From Anaerolineae bacterium (GTDB taxonomy: Bacteria > Chloroflexota > Anaerolineae > Aggregatilineales > Phototrophicaceae), in the NCBI GenBank assembly GCA_022842885.1, contig JALHOR010000061.1:1-33596 (forward strand): 33,596 nucleotides of DNA, written 5' to 3'. Shown here one piece after another: positions 1-7,140 of this stretch. Each line of letters starts with the position of its first letter. The stretch's first letter is position 1. The notes under the pieces are model-generated. The model ran no database searches and had not been told where the DNA came from. It saw nothing but the letters and a program-made list of their open reading frames with translations. A program made the translations under genes and the position numbers.

Positions 1-358
1 CACGCCAGCGGCGGGCAACATCGGCGGCATACATATTTTCGTCCATGTTGGCGCGGCGGGCATCATCCGCATGAATCCAAGGCGCAAAATCCGGCGGCTG
101 CAAATTGGGGAAGGTCAGCAGCAGATTCACAATATCGCCCTTGGGGTCAATGATAATCGCTGGGATATTATCGAGAATCGCTTCTTCCAACATGGTGATG
201 CACAAGCCCGTTTTGCCGCTGCCGGTCATGCCTACGACGACAGCATGGGTGGTCAAATCCCGCGAATCATAATAGACCACATCATCGCCGAGTTTATTGG
301 TTTGCGGATTAAACGTTTTTCCCAAGTAAAAATTAGTGGGCGCTTCAATAAATGCCAT
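1..358 (-). CDS. HerA/FtsK-like ATP-binding protein, 5' part (runs off the window)
   Basis: The first 119 codons of a reverse-strand gene are present; the rest lies beyond base 1. The protein opens [14 protein letters not shown] and has a clear Walker A loop, GMTGSGKTG, at residues 43-51. A hydrophobic strand ending in IIIDPKGD follows at about 68-75, as in DUF87/HerA-type ATPases. These are hexameric DNA- or protein-translocating ATPases of the FtsK-HerA superfamily, often 600-800 residues long. The start is supported by AGGAG seven bases upstream and by an extended -10 element about 40 bp upstream. The family is clear from the P-loop and its spacing to the N-terminus. The precise job (DNA end processing, conjugation-like transfer or another role) cannot be read from this fragment. 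Confidence 0.82.
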   Translation of the reverse strand, partial: MAFIEAPTNFYLGKTFNPQTNKLGDDVVYYDSRDLTTHAVVVGMTGSGKTGLCITMLEEAILDNIPAIIIDPKGDIVNLLLTFPNLQPPDFAPWIHADDARRANMDENMYAADVARRWR

Positions 359-397
359 TGAGAAACTCCTGATTTGAGATGCGACAGGTGTTCTAAG

Positions 398-406
398 ATT
401 ATAGCA
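398..406 (-). promoter_or_regulatory. Extended -10 promoter for the HerA-like gene
   Basis: On the reverse strand the sequence reads TGCTATAAT, a perfect TATAAT with the TGn extension. It lies about 40 bp before the ATG at 358. No good -35 box is seen at the usual distance, which is acceptable for an extended -10 promoter. The same TGn pattern precedes the tRNA and dnaN in this window. The remaining gap up to base 592 shows only a small perfect hairpin (555-562 pairing with 567-574) and no gene. Confidence 0.5.
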
Positions 407-592
407 TAAACTCGGTTTGTGCGGGGATTTGTAGCAGCACCTTTTTTTTTCATGATAGGTTAAAACCACCGCCTAACATCAACCTATAGGGGCAATGATT
501 ATCAATTCTGTCGCCTTTTTCGTGCGGGTTATATCAGGCAGTGGTGGTTGTGGCAGCCATTCATGCGAATGGCTTGTCAGTTGAGTGCGGAG

Positions 593-1345
593 CTAGTTCG
601 AGAATGAGTTGATGAAATCGAGCGAGGTTTGGAGGTCTAATCGATAGGAAACGTTGGTGGCGGTGCAAGGAGTATCACCTGTAGAAGTCACGGCTGCGAT
701 GACATTGGTATCCCCATAGAAATTAGGACCGCCGGAGTCGCCATAACACGCGCCTGCATCACCCTGCGCTGGGTTCTGTGAAATGTGAATCCAGTGGGCA
801 CTGGTGGCTGTGTGCGAACCAACGGCGAAATTACGGCTGTTTAAACGATAAAAGAACCAGTGTCCACCGCCCTCTGGGAAAACACGTTCACTGACACCGT
901 AACCCACTATTGTGATAGGTGTGTTACGAGGCAGTTTTTTGGATGAATCCACCGTTGGGAGTTGCCCATAAACTGGCAAAATGACATCGGTATCCAGAAC
1001 AACAACGGCGACATCAAACACATACTGACGTTGTGAACGGTATTCAGGATGGGAGTAGAAAGTACCATTGATAAGTGTCACCGCCGTTGCGACATTTTCT
1101 TCAAAAGTGACTTGGACGGCTGAACCGTTGGAACCACAGTGGGCAGCCGTTACAAAAATGCGCGACGAAATCAGTGTCCCGGAGCAATAAGCCCGCTGAT
1201 AAGGTTCGGCATCTGCGAAGCGGACGAGCGCCCCAACATACGGATGAGCGCCGTTATCTGGCTGGCTATAGGTAATAGCGAACACAGGCATAGCGCAGAC
1301 AACCAGCAACGACAGAATTATGAGGACAAATGAAATTTTTTTCAT
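593..1345 (-). CDS. Secreted trypsin-like serine protease (family S1)
   Basis: The 250-residue protein begins with a classical Sec signal peptide (Lys-Lys, hydrophobic core, AMPVFA around residues 18-23), so it is exported. The chymotrypsin-fold triad is complete: His69 in TAAHC, Asp111 in FDVAVVVLD and Ser204 in YGDSGGP. The size is that of a single catalytic domain with almost no propeptide. Six residues before the catalytic Ser, the position that holds Asp in trypsin (chymotrypsin numbering 189), is Gly198, so cleavage after Arg/Lys is not expected. A chymotrypsin- or elastase-like preference is more likely. Cys54/Cys70 can form the conserved bond around the catalytic His. The gene stands alone. 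The 285 bp upstream (1346-1630) is AT-rich and holds only a short imperfect GGTGGC/GCCACC hairpin at 1553-1566. Confidence 0.93.
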   Translation of the reverse strand: MKKISFVLIILSLLVVCAMPVFAITYSQPDNGAHPYVGALVRFADAEPYQRAYCSGTLISSRIFVTAAHCGSNGSAVQVTFEENVATAVTLINGTFYSHPEYRSQRQYVFDVAVVVLDTDVILPVYGQLPTVDSSKKLPRNTPITIVGYGVSERVFPEGGGHWFFYRLNSRNFAVGSHTATSAHWIHISQNPAQGDAGACYGDSGGPNFYGDTNVIAAVTSTGDTPCTATNVSYRLDLQTSLDFINSFSN

Positions 1346-1630
1346 ACTTAATCCATTTCTTGGGTGGGGAATAGATATTTACGATAAATTATATGTTTTC
1401 ATTGTATATTTTCAAAGATAAAAAACTGTAAAAAATATAGGATTAAAGATACCAACATACAGTAAATTCAGTGAATCACGAACCTTGCCTATTTTCATTC
1501 AAATTCGTTCCGCTATGGCTAGCACAATCCCAATAACACCCTCCTACAATAGGGTGGCACGCCACCTTTTGGTAAAATTCCGACACTACCTAGCACACGC
1601 TTAACCATCTAGAAGGAGCCAAAGCCCATC

Positions 1631-2131
1631 ATGAAACCGCCTAGCATTGCCCTGAGCGACATCACAACTTCGCTCAAACGCATTTACAGTGAGACTATCC
1701 CGGATGCCTATAAAGATGAAAATAATCACATGAACGTGCGCTACTATATGAAAATTTTTGATGACGCTGGCTATCCCCTCATTGCTGATTTTGGGCTAAC
1801 GATAGCCTTTCATACCGATCATGGCACAGGGGGTTTTGACCTAGAACATCATTTGCATTACCTGAATGAAGTGCATATTGGCGATACTGTTGCTGTGTAT
1901 TATCGCGTCTTGGCACGCAGCGCCAAACGAGTGCATTACATGTTCTTCATGGTGAATGAGACGCGCCAAACCTTAGCCGCCACCTTTGAATGCGTGAATT
2001 CATTTGCTGATTTAAGCGTGCGCCGCACTGCCCCCTATCCGCCGGAAATTGCTGAAAAAATAGATGGCATTTTGGCACAGCATCAGACGCTCCATTGGGC
2101 TGCGCCTGTGTGCGGCGTGATGGGTGCTTGA
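1631..2131 (+). CDS. Hotdog-fold acyl-CoA thioesterase (4HBT-like)
   Basis: A 166-residue cytoplasmic protein with the N-terminal signature of 4-hydroxybenzoyl-CoA-thioesterase-type hotdog enzymes. NNHMNVRYYMKIFDDAGY lies in the first third, followed by a long beta segment with the LHYLNEVHIGDTVAVYYRVL pattern. These enzymes hydrolyse acyl-CoA thioesters, usually as dimers or tetramers. The length fits one hotdog domain with a short N-terminal extension. AAGGAG at 1613-1618 supports the chosen ATG. The gene is followed by a 59-bp gap before the Uma2 gene. Substrate cannot be deduced. A fatty or carnitine-like acyl-CoA is possible because the NHMNVRYY form resembles carnityl-CoA/long-chain-type members, but this is inference. 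Confidence 0.82.
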   Translation: MKPPSIALSDITTSLKRIYSETIPDAYKDENNHMNVRYYMKIFDDAGYPLIADFGLTIAFHTDHGTGGFDLEHHLHYLNEVHIGDTVAVYYRVLARSAKRVHYMFFMVNETRQTLAATFECVNSFADLSVRRTAPYPPEIAEKIDGILAQHQTLHWAAPVCGVMGA

Positions 2132-2190
2132 CAGCCGAAATAAAATCGGTGTATGCTCATCTTAAGCATAGGATTTAGAGGTATTTTTAT

Positions 2191-2739
2191 ATGTCAGAAG
2201 CTATGATGATGCGCCTAAGTATCCGTGAATATCGGCAGCTACCGGAAACCTTAACGCCCACCGAATTGATAGATGGAGTCATTTTGACCATGCCTTCGCC
2301 CAAACACGAGCATCAACAAATCATCGTGGCGCTGGTGATTTTGCTCAATACGCTCATCAAATCCGGCAAGATTGTCGTTGCGCCGATGGATGTGATTTTG
2401 GATGACTACAACACGGTGCAGCCCGATGTTTTTTGGATACGCGGCGTGGATAGTTTATGCCGCGTTGGGGATGATGGTTATTATTACGGCGCACCAGATT
2501 TGGTATGCGAAGTGCTGTCGCCGTCTACAGCATTGCGTGACCGCACTGATAAATTTTTATTGTATGAAAAACATGGGGTACGCGAATATTGGCTGATTGA
2601 CCCCCTGAATATCTATATGGAAGTGTATCGGCTGCAAAACGGCGTTTTTGTGCGGCAAGGGGTGTATGGCACGCACGATACGTTTGTGTCTGCCGTCTTG
2701 GATGAACAACTCGTCTCTGTGAAGCAGATTTTTGGCTAA
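2191..2739 (+). CDS. Uma2-family (DUF820) putative restriction endonuclease
   Basis: 182 residues with the full Uma2/DUF820 pattern: a helical N-terminus with ELIDGVILTMPSP, a following H-E-H-Q segment, QPDVFWI, then APDLVCEVLSPST with D, K and Y at regular spacing, and GVREYWLIDP. Glu, Asp and Lys in these motifs form a PD-(D/E)XK nuclease core. The family is greatly expanded in cyanobacteria and Chloroflexota, its biological role is unproven, and many copies may be mobile. The gene ends 12 bp before the next gene and is probably cotranscribed with it. The RBS is weak (AGAGG at about 2176). Nothing appears truncated. Confidence 0.92.
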   Translation: MSEAMMMRLSIREYRQLPETLTPTELIDGVILTMPSPKHEHQQIIVALVILLNTLIKSGKIVVAPMDVILDDYNTVQPDVFWIRGVDSLCRVGDDGYYYGAPDLVCEVLSPSTALRDRTDKFLLYEKHGVREYWLIDPLNIYMEVYRLQNGVFVRQGVYGTHDTFVSAVLDEQLVSVKQIFG

Positions 2740-2751
2740 GGGGATATACCA

Positions 2752-4350
2752 ATGGAAAAAGAAAAACCGAAACGCAAGCAAAAACGCCCCGGATTGAGTT
2801 TTGGCGTTCCCGGCTGTTTTCTCCTTTGTGTTGTGGTTGGCGTCATGATTATTGCAGTGTTGACGTTATTGGGTCCTACCATCGGCAATATATTTGTCCT
2901 CACAACCGATGATGAGGGGCAATGCGAGCAAACGATCGCCCAAATGACTGCCGATTTAGAAGCGCCGCGTTTAACCGCCAAAGACTTATGGAATGGCGAC
3001 CTTGAACCTCTTACGCTGGATAATGCGCCGCAACTGCGTGAAGTGGCACAAGTGGGGCGCGGTTACGTTCTGGCTGTGGGTGAAACAACTGATAAGCGGC
3101 TGCTGGTGATGACTTCGACGGGCTTATGGCAGCAGGACAGCTTAGACGCCGAGCCTGTCAAATTGTGGGATTATTATTCGGTTGCCAACAAAGAAGCCTT
3201 TTTCAGCGATAATGCCCAGTGGGTGATGTTGACGCAATACAGCCAACACCCCTTATTATTCAACACACAAACAGGCGTATCTGTGCCATTAAAAATCGAC
3301 GAGACTGACAATCCCATATCTTTCTGGAAATCATTTTTCAGCCCGGATGAATCGCGGGTTGTGGGTATCAATTATGGCACTGTGTATGTTTGGGAAACTG
3401 AATCGGGCGAACTACTAGCGACTTATGCACTCCAAAAGACGATTCATGCCATCGCTTTTGCGCCGGATAATGTGCGGATGGCAATTGCTTTTTCTGAATC
3501 TATCCCAAAAGCAGGCGATACTGGCACACCTGTTTATGAGACACAGTATGCGCTGCATTTGTGGAACAGTGATACAGCAACGCTAGAAAACAGTTATGAA
3601 TTGCCAGCACAGGTAAACCGCATCGCGTTTGATGCACCGGATAGCCTTGTCTTGGATTTTGAGAATGTGATGGGTGCCCGGCATTATTATCATCGCTTGC
3701 ATCTGGCAGATGGCAGCATCCGCGAAACGGATACGATACCGCCGATTGCGCCTGATTTGTTGGGACAGTATCGCTCCAAACTTGGGCACCACTATCCCGA
3801 TTATCGGCATGGCGTCCGCTGGTTAGCGGATGGGTCGCTAATGACTACGGTTATACCATGGGCTATCTACAATCCGAATTCGGTGTCGCCTGTATTGCAC
3901 TTTTCGCCGGGAGCAAGCAATCCGAGTATTTTGCGCGTATGTGACCCGGTGACAGGCAAACAACAATTAGCAGTGCTGCTGCCCGAATCATCGCATCCCT
4001 TTTTATCGCTGGATGGCACACGCTTGTGGAGTATCGAAGCAAAAAATATTCTGCTTTACGATACGGCGACGTTTAAACCACTGGAAAAACTGCCACAGCC
4101 GGATTTTGCCTATAACCTATTATTTCTGCCATCGGGCGCAGTGTTGGTGGCAAAATTGGAAGGCGATAATAATGCCCAATTTTTGCGCTTGTGGAATGCC
4201 CGTTCTGGGGACGAAGTAGCCCGCCTGCCGCTGGATACCACGCTCAATTATGGGTCATTGTCCAATATCATGCTCAGTCCAGATGGCACGCGCTTGGTGC
4301 TGGTGGATAATGCCGGGGTGCTGCATGTTTGGGGTGTGCAAGGGCAATAA
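2752..4350 (+). CDS. Membrane-anchored WD40/beta-propeller-like protein
   Basis: The 532-residue protein has a basic N-terminal tail (about 16 residues rich in Lys/Arg), one transmembrane helix at about 22-46, and a large outer part. The outer part contains repeated blade-like units: a Pro-Asp turn (SPDESRV, APDNVRM, SPDGTRL) followed by a strand ending in WETESG, WNSDTA, WNARSG or WGVQGQ. This is the look of degenerate WD40/quinoprotein-type propeller blades, probably seven or eight. No catalytic residue is evident, so a scaffold or binding role outside the membrane is inferred. The start is backed by AAGGGG just before the ATG and by the 12-bp spacing from the Uma2 stop. Confidence 0.75.
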   Translation: MEKEKPKRKQKRPGLSFGVPGCFLLCVVVGVMIIAVLTLLGPTIGNIFVLTTDDEGQCEQTIAQMTADLEAPRLTAKDLWNGDLEPLTLDNAPQLREVAQVGRGYVLAVGETTDKRLLVMTSTGLWQQDSLDAEPVKLWDYYSVANKEAFFSDNAQWVMLTQYSQHPLLFNTQTGVSVPLKIDETDNPISFWKSFFSPDESRVVGINYGTVYVWETESGELLATYALQKTIHAIAFAPDNVRMAIAFSESIPKAGDTGTPVYETQYALHLWNSDTATLENSYELPAQVNRIAFDAPDSLVLDFENVMGARHYYHRLHLADGSIRETDTIPPIAPDLLGQYRSKLGHHYPDYRHGVRWLADGSLMTTVIPWAIYNPNSVSPVLHFSPGASNPSILRVCDPVTGKQQLAVLLPESSHPFLSLDGTRLWSIEAKNILLYDTATFKPLEKLPQPDFAYNLLFLPSGAVLVAKLEGDNNAQFLRLWNARSGDEVARLPLDTTLNYGSLSNIMLSPDGTRLVLVDNAGVLHVWGVQGQ

Positions 4351-4360
4351 ATAATAAATA

Positions 4361-4460
4361 GGGCGAAACTGTAAGTTCAAAACGAGTAATTTTCCGTAGG
4401 GACACGGCATGCCGTGTCCCCGCAAATAGGTATTTTTCACGCAATCTGAACATGAGTCGC
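4361..4460. repeat. MITE-like palindromic repeat, copy 1
   Basis: A roughly 100-bp non-coding element centred on a perfect 22-bp palindrome (4399-4420) with core GGCATGCC and arms gggacac/gtgtccc. The left flank TTCAAAACGAGTAATTTTCC and the right flank TTTTTCACGCAATCTGAACA match the flanks of the copies at 5492 and 28587. The outer ends form an imperfect terminal inverted repeat (CTCATGT-N9-GTGA on the right, read in reverse). It lies between the propeller gene and the phage-like pair. Confidence 0.8.
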
Positions 4461-4559
4461 AAAAAAACGTTCCAAATGTTCGACCAAATGTTCGCCTTTT
4501 AGTGGGCATTTTGTGCCATGCTAAAGAAGATCGGATTTAACTTTAGCTAAGGAGGCATT

Positions 4560-5066
4560 ATGCCCTGGACAACCCCCAAAACGTGGGTGAACAGCGAACC
4601 GCTAACGGCGGCTGACCTGAATACCCATCTGCGTGACAACCTAAACGCGCTGCACGCGCCGCCCACTGCGGCATTCTTGGCGAATGAGGTGGCAAATTAT
4701 ACGACCACCTCTTCGACCTTCGTCAATATTGATAACACCGATGGCAAATTGTCGCTGACCATTACGACCACTGGCGGCGATGTCATGGTGGGATTTGTCG
4801 GCTATGTGTATGGTAGTGGCAATATCGGCTATCTGGATGTGGAGATGGATGGAACGCGCATCGGCAGCGATGATGGGTTAGCAATCTTCTACAATACCAT
4901 CGCTACGACCAGCTTTGTCATTTTAAAGACGGGCGTTTCGGCAGGCAGCCACACCTTTAAACTCCAATGGAAAATCACGGCGGGCGGCACTGCCACCTTG
5001 TACGCGGGTGCAGGGACATCCGGCGCAGATTTGCATCCTCAATTCTGGGTGCGGGAGGTGAGTTAA
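4560..5066 (+). CDS. Phage-tail-like structural protein
   Basis: 168 residues opening MPWTTPKTWVNSEPLTAADL and continuing LNTHLRDNLNALHAPP. The pattern W-x-(x)-E-x-L-T-A-A-D-L-N-x-x-x-R-D-N-L is typical of the N-termini of tail-fibre or minor structural proteins in actinophages and phage-like particles. The rest is Thr/Ser/Gly-rich beta-structure ending in a jelly-roll-like segment (SAGSHTFKLQWKI, LYAGAGTSG), fitting a small fibre or spike head. An excellent RBS (AAGGAGG at 4550-4556) precedes the ATG. The stop overlaps the RBS region of the next gene, so the two are coupled. No capsid, portal or tail-tube gene is nearby. It may be a domesticated remnant or cargo. Confidence 0.65.
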   Translation: MPWTTPKTWVNSEPLTAADLNTHLRDNLNALHAPPTAAFLANEVANYTTTSSTFVNIDNTDGKLSLTITTTGGDVMVGFVGYVYGSGNIGYLDVEMDGTRIGSDDGLAIFYNTIATTSFVILKTGVSAGSHTFKLQWKITAGGTATLYAGAGTSGADLHPQFWVREVS

Positions 5067-5068
5067 TC

Positions 5069-5437
5069 ATGCCTGACATCCTGATTGACCGTCCCCATGT
5101 GAATTTGCAATTGCTGGATGCCGAACTGCGGGCAGCGTTGGGCGCAGTTGTTAGCGGCATTAGCACTCGTGCTGGCGTCGTGATTATTCATCTGCGCCAA
5201 AGTGCCAGCGGCGACCAAGAAAATCAAGCAAAGCAGTTGGTACAAACGCATAATCCAACAGCCCTCAGCCCAGCGCAACAAGCCCAAAAAGCGCGGGCAG
5301 AGCGATTGTTGGCAGACCGCGCTCGTTTTACAGCGCCGCTGAATCCCACCGAGTTTACGGCTAACCCGTTGCTGCAAACCCTAGCAGCGCGTATCGCATG
5401 GTTAGAACAAGAACTGCGCGATTTGCGGAATTTATAA
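5069..5437 (+). CDS. Small phage-associated protein with C-terminal coiled coil
   Basis: I choose the ATG at 5069 because GGAGGTGA sits eight bases before it. The reading frame is open further upstream but only as a shadow of the preceding gene. The 122-residue product has a mixed N-terminal half (MPDILIDRPHVNLQLLDAEL, then LGAVVSGISTRAGVVIIHL). A polar linker with an ALSPAQQAQKARAERLLADR helix follows, and the C-terminal helix LAARIAWLEQELRDLRNL has heptad spacing. No known family is recognised. Its tight coupling to the tail-like gene suggests a partner, perhaps a fibre assembly or attachment subunit. The coding evidence is good: strong RBS, 2-bp gap, and a stem-loop soon after the stop. 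Confidence 0.6.
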   Translation: MPDILIDRPHVNLQLLDAELRAALGAVVSGISTRAGVVIIHLRQSASGDQENQAKQLVQTHNPTALSPAQQAQKARAERLLADRARFTAPLNPTEFTANPLLQTLAARIAWLEQELRDLRNL

Positions 5438-5446
5438 TCTGTGCCA

Positions 5447-5480
5447 CCAGTCAGCGCCGCGTTATTCTGTCGCTGACTGG
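5447..5480 (+). terminator. Stem-loop after the phage-like pair
   Basis: A perfect 10-bp stem, CCAGTCAGCG at 5447-5456 with CGCTGACTGG at 5471-5480 and a 14-base loop, starts nine bases after the stop codon. The T-rich stretch that follows is short and interrupted (CAATTTTAG), so intrinsic termination is likely but not certain. Confidence 0.5.
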
Positions 5481-5491
5481 CTCGGCAATTT

Positions 5492-5592
5492 TAGTTCGCT
5501 CAGGTTCAAAACGAGTGATTTTCCGTAGGGTCGAGGCATGCCTCGACCCTACAACAATGCACTTTTCACCCAATCAGGACATGAGTCTCTTT
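5492..5592. repeat. MITE-like palindromic repeat, copy 2
   Basis: Same orientation as copy 1. The central palindrome is 28 bp and perfect (5525-5552). It keeps the GGCATGCC core but has arms gtcga/tcgac in place of acac/gtgt, so both arms changed together. The left end reads CGCTCAGGTTCAAAACGAGT and the right end, in reverse complement, CTCATGTCCTGATTGGGTGA. CTCAnGT-N9-GTGA is therefore present at both ends as a terminal inverted repeat. Confidence 0.82.
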
Positions 5593-5651
5593 GTTATAAC
5601 TATCGCATATTAACTGCTCACAGCCGGGATAAAAATTCCGGCGGCGAAAAT

Positions 5652-6194
5652 TTATTTGCCCCACCATGTTAAAATTGTGCCGCCATCGTTGCTGAACCAG
5701 CCTAAATTCAACGGCGGAATTAATGCGCCAATCGTAAAAATCAGCAAATTACTTAAAAAGCCTAGCACAGTAATAAACCGAGCGACTCCGCCGCTTTCCC
5801 ATGCTAAGACCGCCAACACGCCCATGATAATGGTGATGATTAAACTCATGCTAGGACCGCCTAGCGCCCGCTGAATGTGAATTTTGCCCGGCAATTGCGG
5901 CTCATCACGCGGGTAAACCGACCCAGCCAATATCGTAAAAAAAAGGATGCCGCGCATGGGGTAGCCACTGCGCCTCGCGGCAATACCATGCCCAACATTA
6001 TGTAATACGTCATACGTATAATGCAGCAGCGTCGCCAGAACCCCGGCAACAATTGCCGTTGCCGTCGGTAAAGTCACCGTCGCGGCTGCCAATAGTGAAA
6101 AAATCATGATTAAAATCACGCCCGATGGCACCACGTTCCAATCGGCTGACCATTCCCATCCCGCAAATTTACCCAATCGAATTTTGCGTCGCAT
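5652..6194 (-). CDS. Site-2-protease-like (M50 fold) membrane protein with altered active site
   Basis: 180 residues with four or five hydrophobic segments (about 23-40, 43-60, 83-92, 115-132, 139-158). The layout follows M50 metalloproteases. LHNVGHGIAARRSG at 64-77 lies in a membrane helix where HExxH-x-x-A-A-R-x-x-G is expected. LGGPSMSLII at 111-120 corresponds to the A-G-P-x-x-N-L motif, and IPPLNLGWFSNDGGTIL at 159-175 corresponds to the N-x-x-P-x-x-P-L-D-G motif. The three metal ligands (His65, His69, Asp170) are kept, but the catalytic Glu is Asn66. It may be a pseudoprotease that binds rather than cuts membrane proteins. AAGGAA before the ATG supports the start. No partner gene is adjacent. 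Confidence 0.68.
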   Translation of the reverse strand: MRRKIRLGKFAGWEWSADWNVVPSGVILIMIFSLLAAATVTLPTATAIVAGVLATLLHYTYDVLHNVGHGIAARRSGYPMRGILFFTILAGSVYPRDEPQLPGKIHIQRALGGPSMSLIITIIMGVLAVLAWESGGVARFITVLGFLSNLLIFTIGALIPPLNLGWFSNDGGTILTWWGK

Positions 6195-6344
6195 TTTACT
6201 GTTCCTTAATATTTAACAGTCAAATTGTAGCGCGGACTTGCCGAATTCGATAATATTGGGGCGAAGTCGGGCTTTACGCACGCCAAAAGCACAGTAAGAT
6301 ACTCGCGTTTATCTTATCCTGCACGCCGCAGAGGAGCATCCAAT

Positions 6345-6527
6345 ATGTTGAACGAACTCGAAATGAAGTGGGCGATTGTTCCTGATGATGACGAAGAATA
6401 CGAAGAAGATGACTTCGACGATGATGACGACTTCGACGACGATGATGACTTCGACGATGATGATGACTTCGACGATGACGACTTTGATGATGACGACGAC
6501 TTTGAAGATGAAGATGAAGAAGAATAA
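6345..6527 (+). CDS. Tiny poly-aspartate protein
   Basis: A 60-residue protein: a short ordinary head (MLNELEMKWAIVP), then a tail made almost only of Asp and Glu in which single Phe residues recur every five or six positions (F-D5 units), ending EDEDEEE. Reasons to believe it is translated are GAGGAG at 6330-6335, a clean stop, and a textbook terminator 11 bp later. The period is not a pure trinucleotide repeat, since GAT and GAC codons are mixed. Net charge is extremely negative, so a cation-binding, nucleic-acid-mimic or chaperone-tail role is possible. It resembles the acidic tail of the RNA polymerase delta subunit but lacks that protein's folded domain. No function is assigned. Confidence 0.62.
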   Translation: MLNELEMKWAIVPDDDEEYEEDDFDDDDDFDDDDDFDDDDDFDDDDFDDDDDFEDEDEEE

Positions 6528-6537
6528 GTAACAAACG

Positions 6538-6570
6538 CAGCGGGAGCGCCTAAGCCTCCCGCTGTTTTTT
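6538..6570 (+). terminator. Rho-independent terminator after the poly-Asp gene
   Basis: A perfect 9-bp stem, CAGCGGGAG with CTCCCGCTG, a 9-base loop and six T residues. It closes the poly-Asp transcript and sits at the end of the convergent membrane-protein gene, whose stop overlaps the T tract. Confidence 0.88.
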
Positions 6571-7021
6571 AAGTGGGTGGATTCTCTTTTGCCTCTAACG
6601 TGCGCTTGAGGTCTTTGAACAGCGTGGCACTATTTTGGGCATCGCCCACCAATGGAATATACAACGCCGCACCCATCAACAGCGTCAGCAACCCCACCAT
6701 AATTTGCCCATTTGCCATAATCAACAGGCTGACGACGCCCGCTGCCCCAATAATCAAAGCGATACGGTCACGCGGGACACCATGCGGCACATACCCCCGA
6801 ATTACCGTGACATTGCCTTGTTTTTCCAATGTGCCGCGCAGTCGTGTGGTGCGCTGCAAATTCCGAAATACTGGGGTCGTCACCGAGAAGGCAAATTTGC
6901 CGTCTTTATCCACATTGCCAACCCATGCCGGACGCGCTTTGGTGCCGGGGACTTTCAGCCTTTCGGTCAGCGCCTGAGTGCATTGCTTGATATTTTTGCT
7001 GCTGTAGAGTTGAAACTCCAT
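6569..7021 (-). CDS. Small two-helix membrane protein, function unknown
   Basis: I place the start at 7021 (MEFQLYSSKN) because AGGATGGG precedes it at good spacing. An in-frame ATG at 7054 would add 11 residues but has no RBS. The 150-residue protein has an N-terminal cytoplasmic part of about 85 residues (a short helix, then strands WVGNVDKDGKFAFSV and RLRGTLEKQGNVTVIRGYV). Two adjacent transmembrane helices follow at about 88-103 and 107-125, then a C-terminal amphipathic helix (FKDLKRTLEAK). The layout is like that of the protein at 14296-14832: the strand pattern ahead of the helix pair and the C-terminal tail match, although direct identity is low. It is divergent from the isomerase gene. 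Confidence 0.7.
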   Translation of the reverse strand: MEFQLYSSKNIKQCTQALTERLKVPGTKARPAWVGNVDKDGKFAFSVTTPVFRNLQRTTRLRGTLEKQGNVTVIRGYVPHGVPRDRIALIIGAAGVVSLLIMANGQIMVGLLTLLMGAALYIPLVGDAQNSATLFKDLKRTLEAKENPPT

Positions 7022-7140
7022 ATCCCATCCTATCAGCGGTTGCCAATGCGCCATCTGCTGATTTTCATTATCCCGATAAAGCTGTTTTTGCGATATGCTT
7101 GGGGCAACATTTTAACTTTTGCGATGGCGATAACAAGCGC

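Noticed and set aside
6274..6534. His/Arg-rich reverse-strand frame opposite the poly-Asp gene
   Set aside because: It is the antisense reading of the GAC/GAT repeat, lacks an RBS, and conflicts with the well-supported + strand gene and its terminator.
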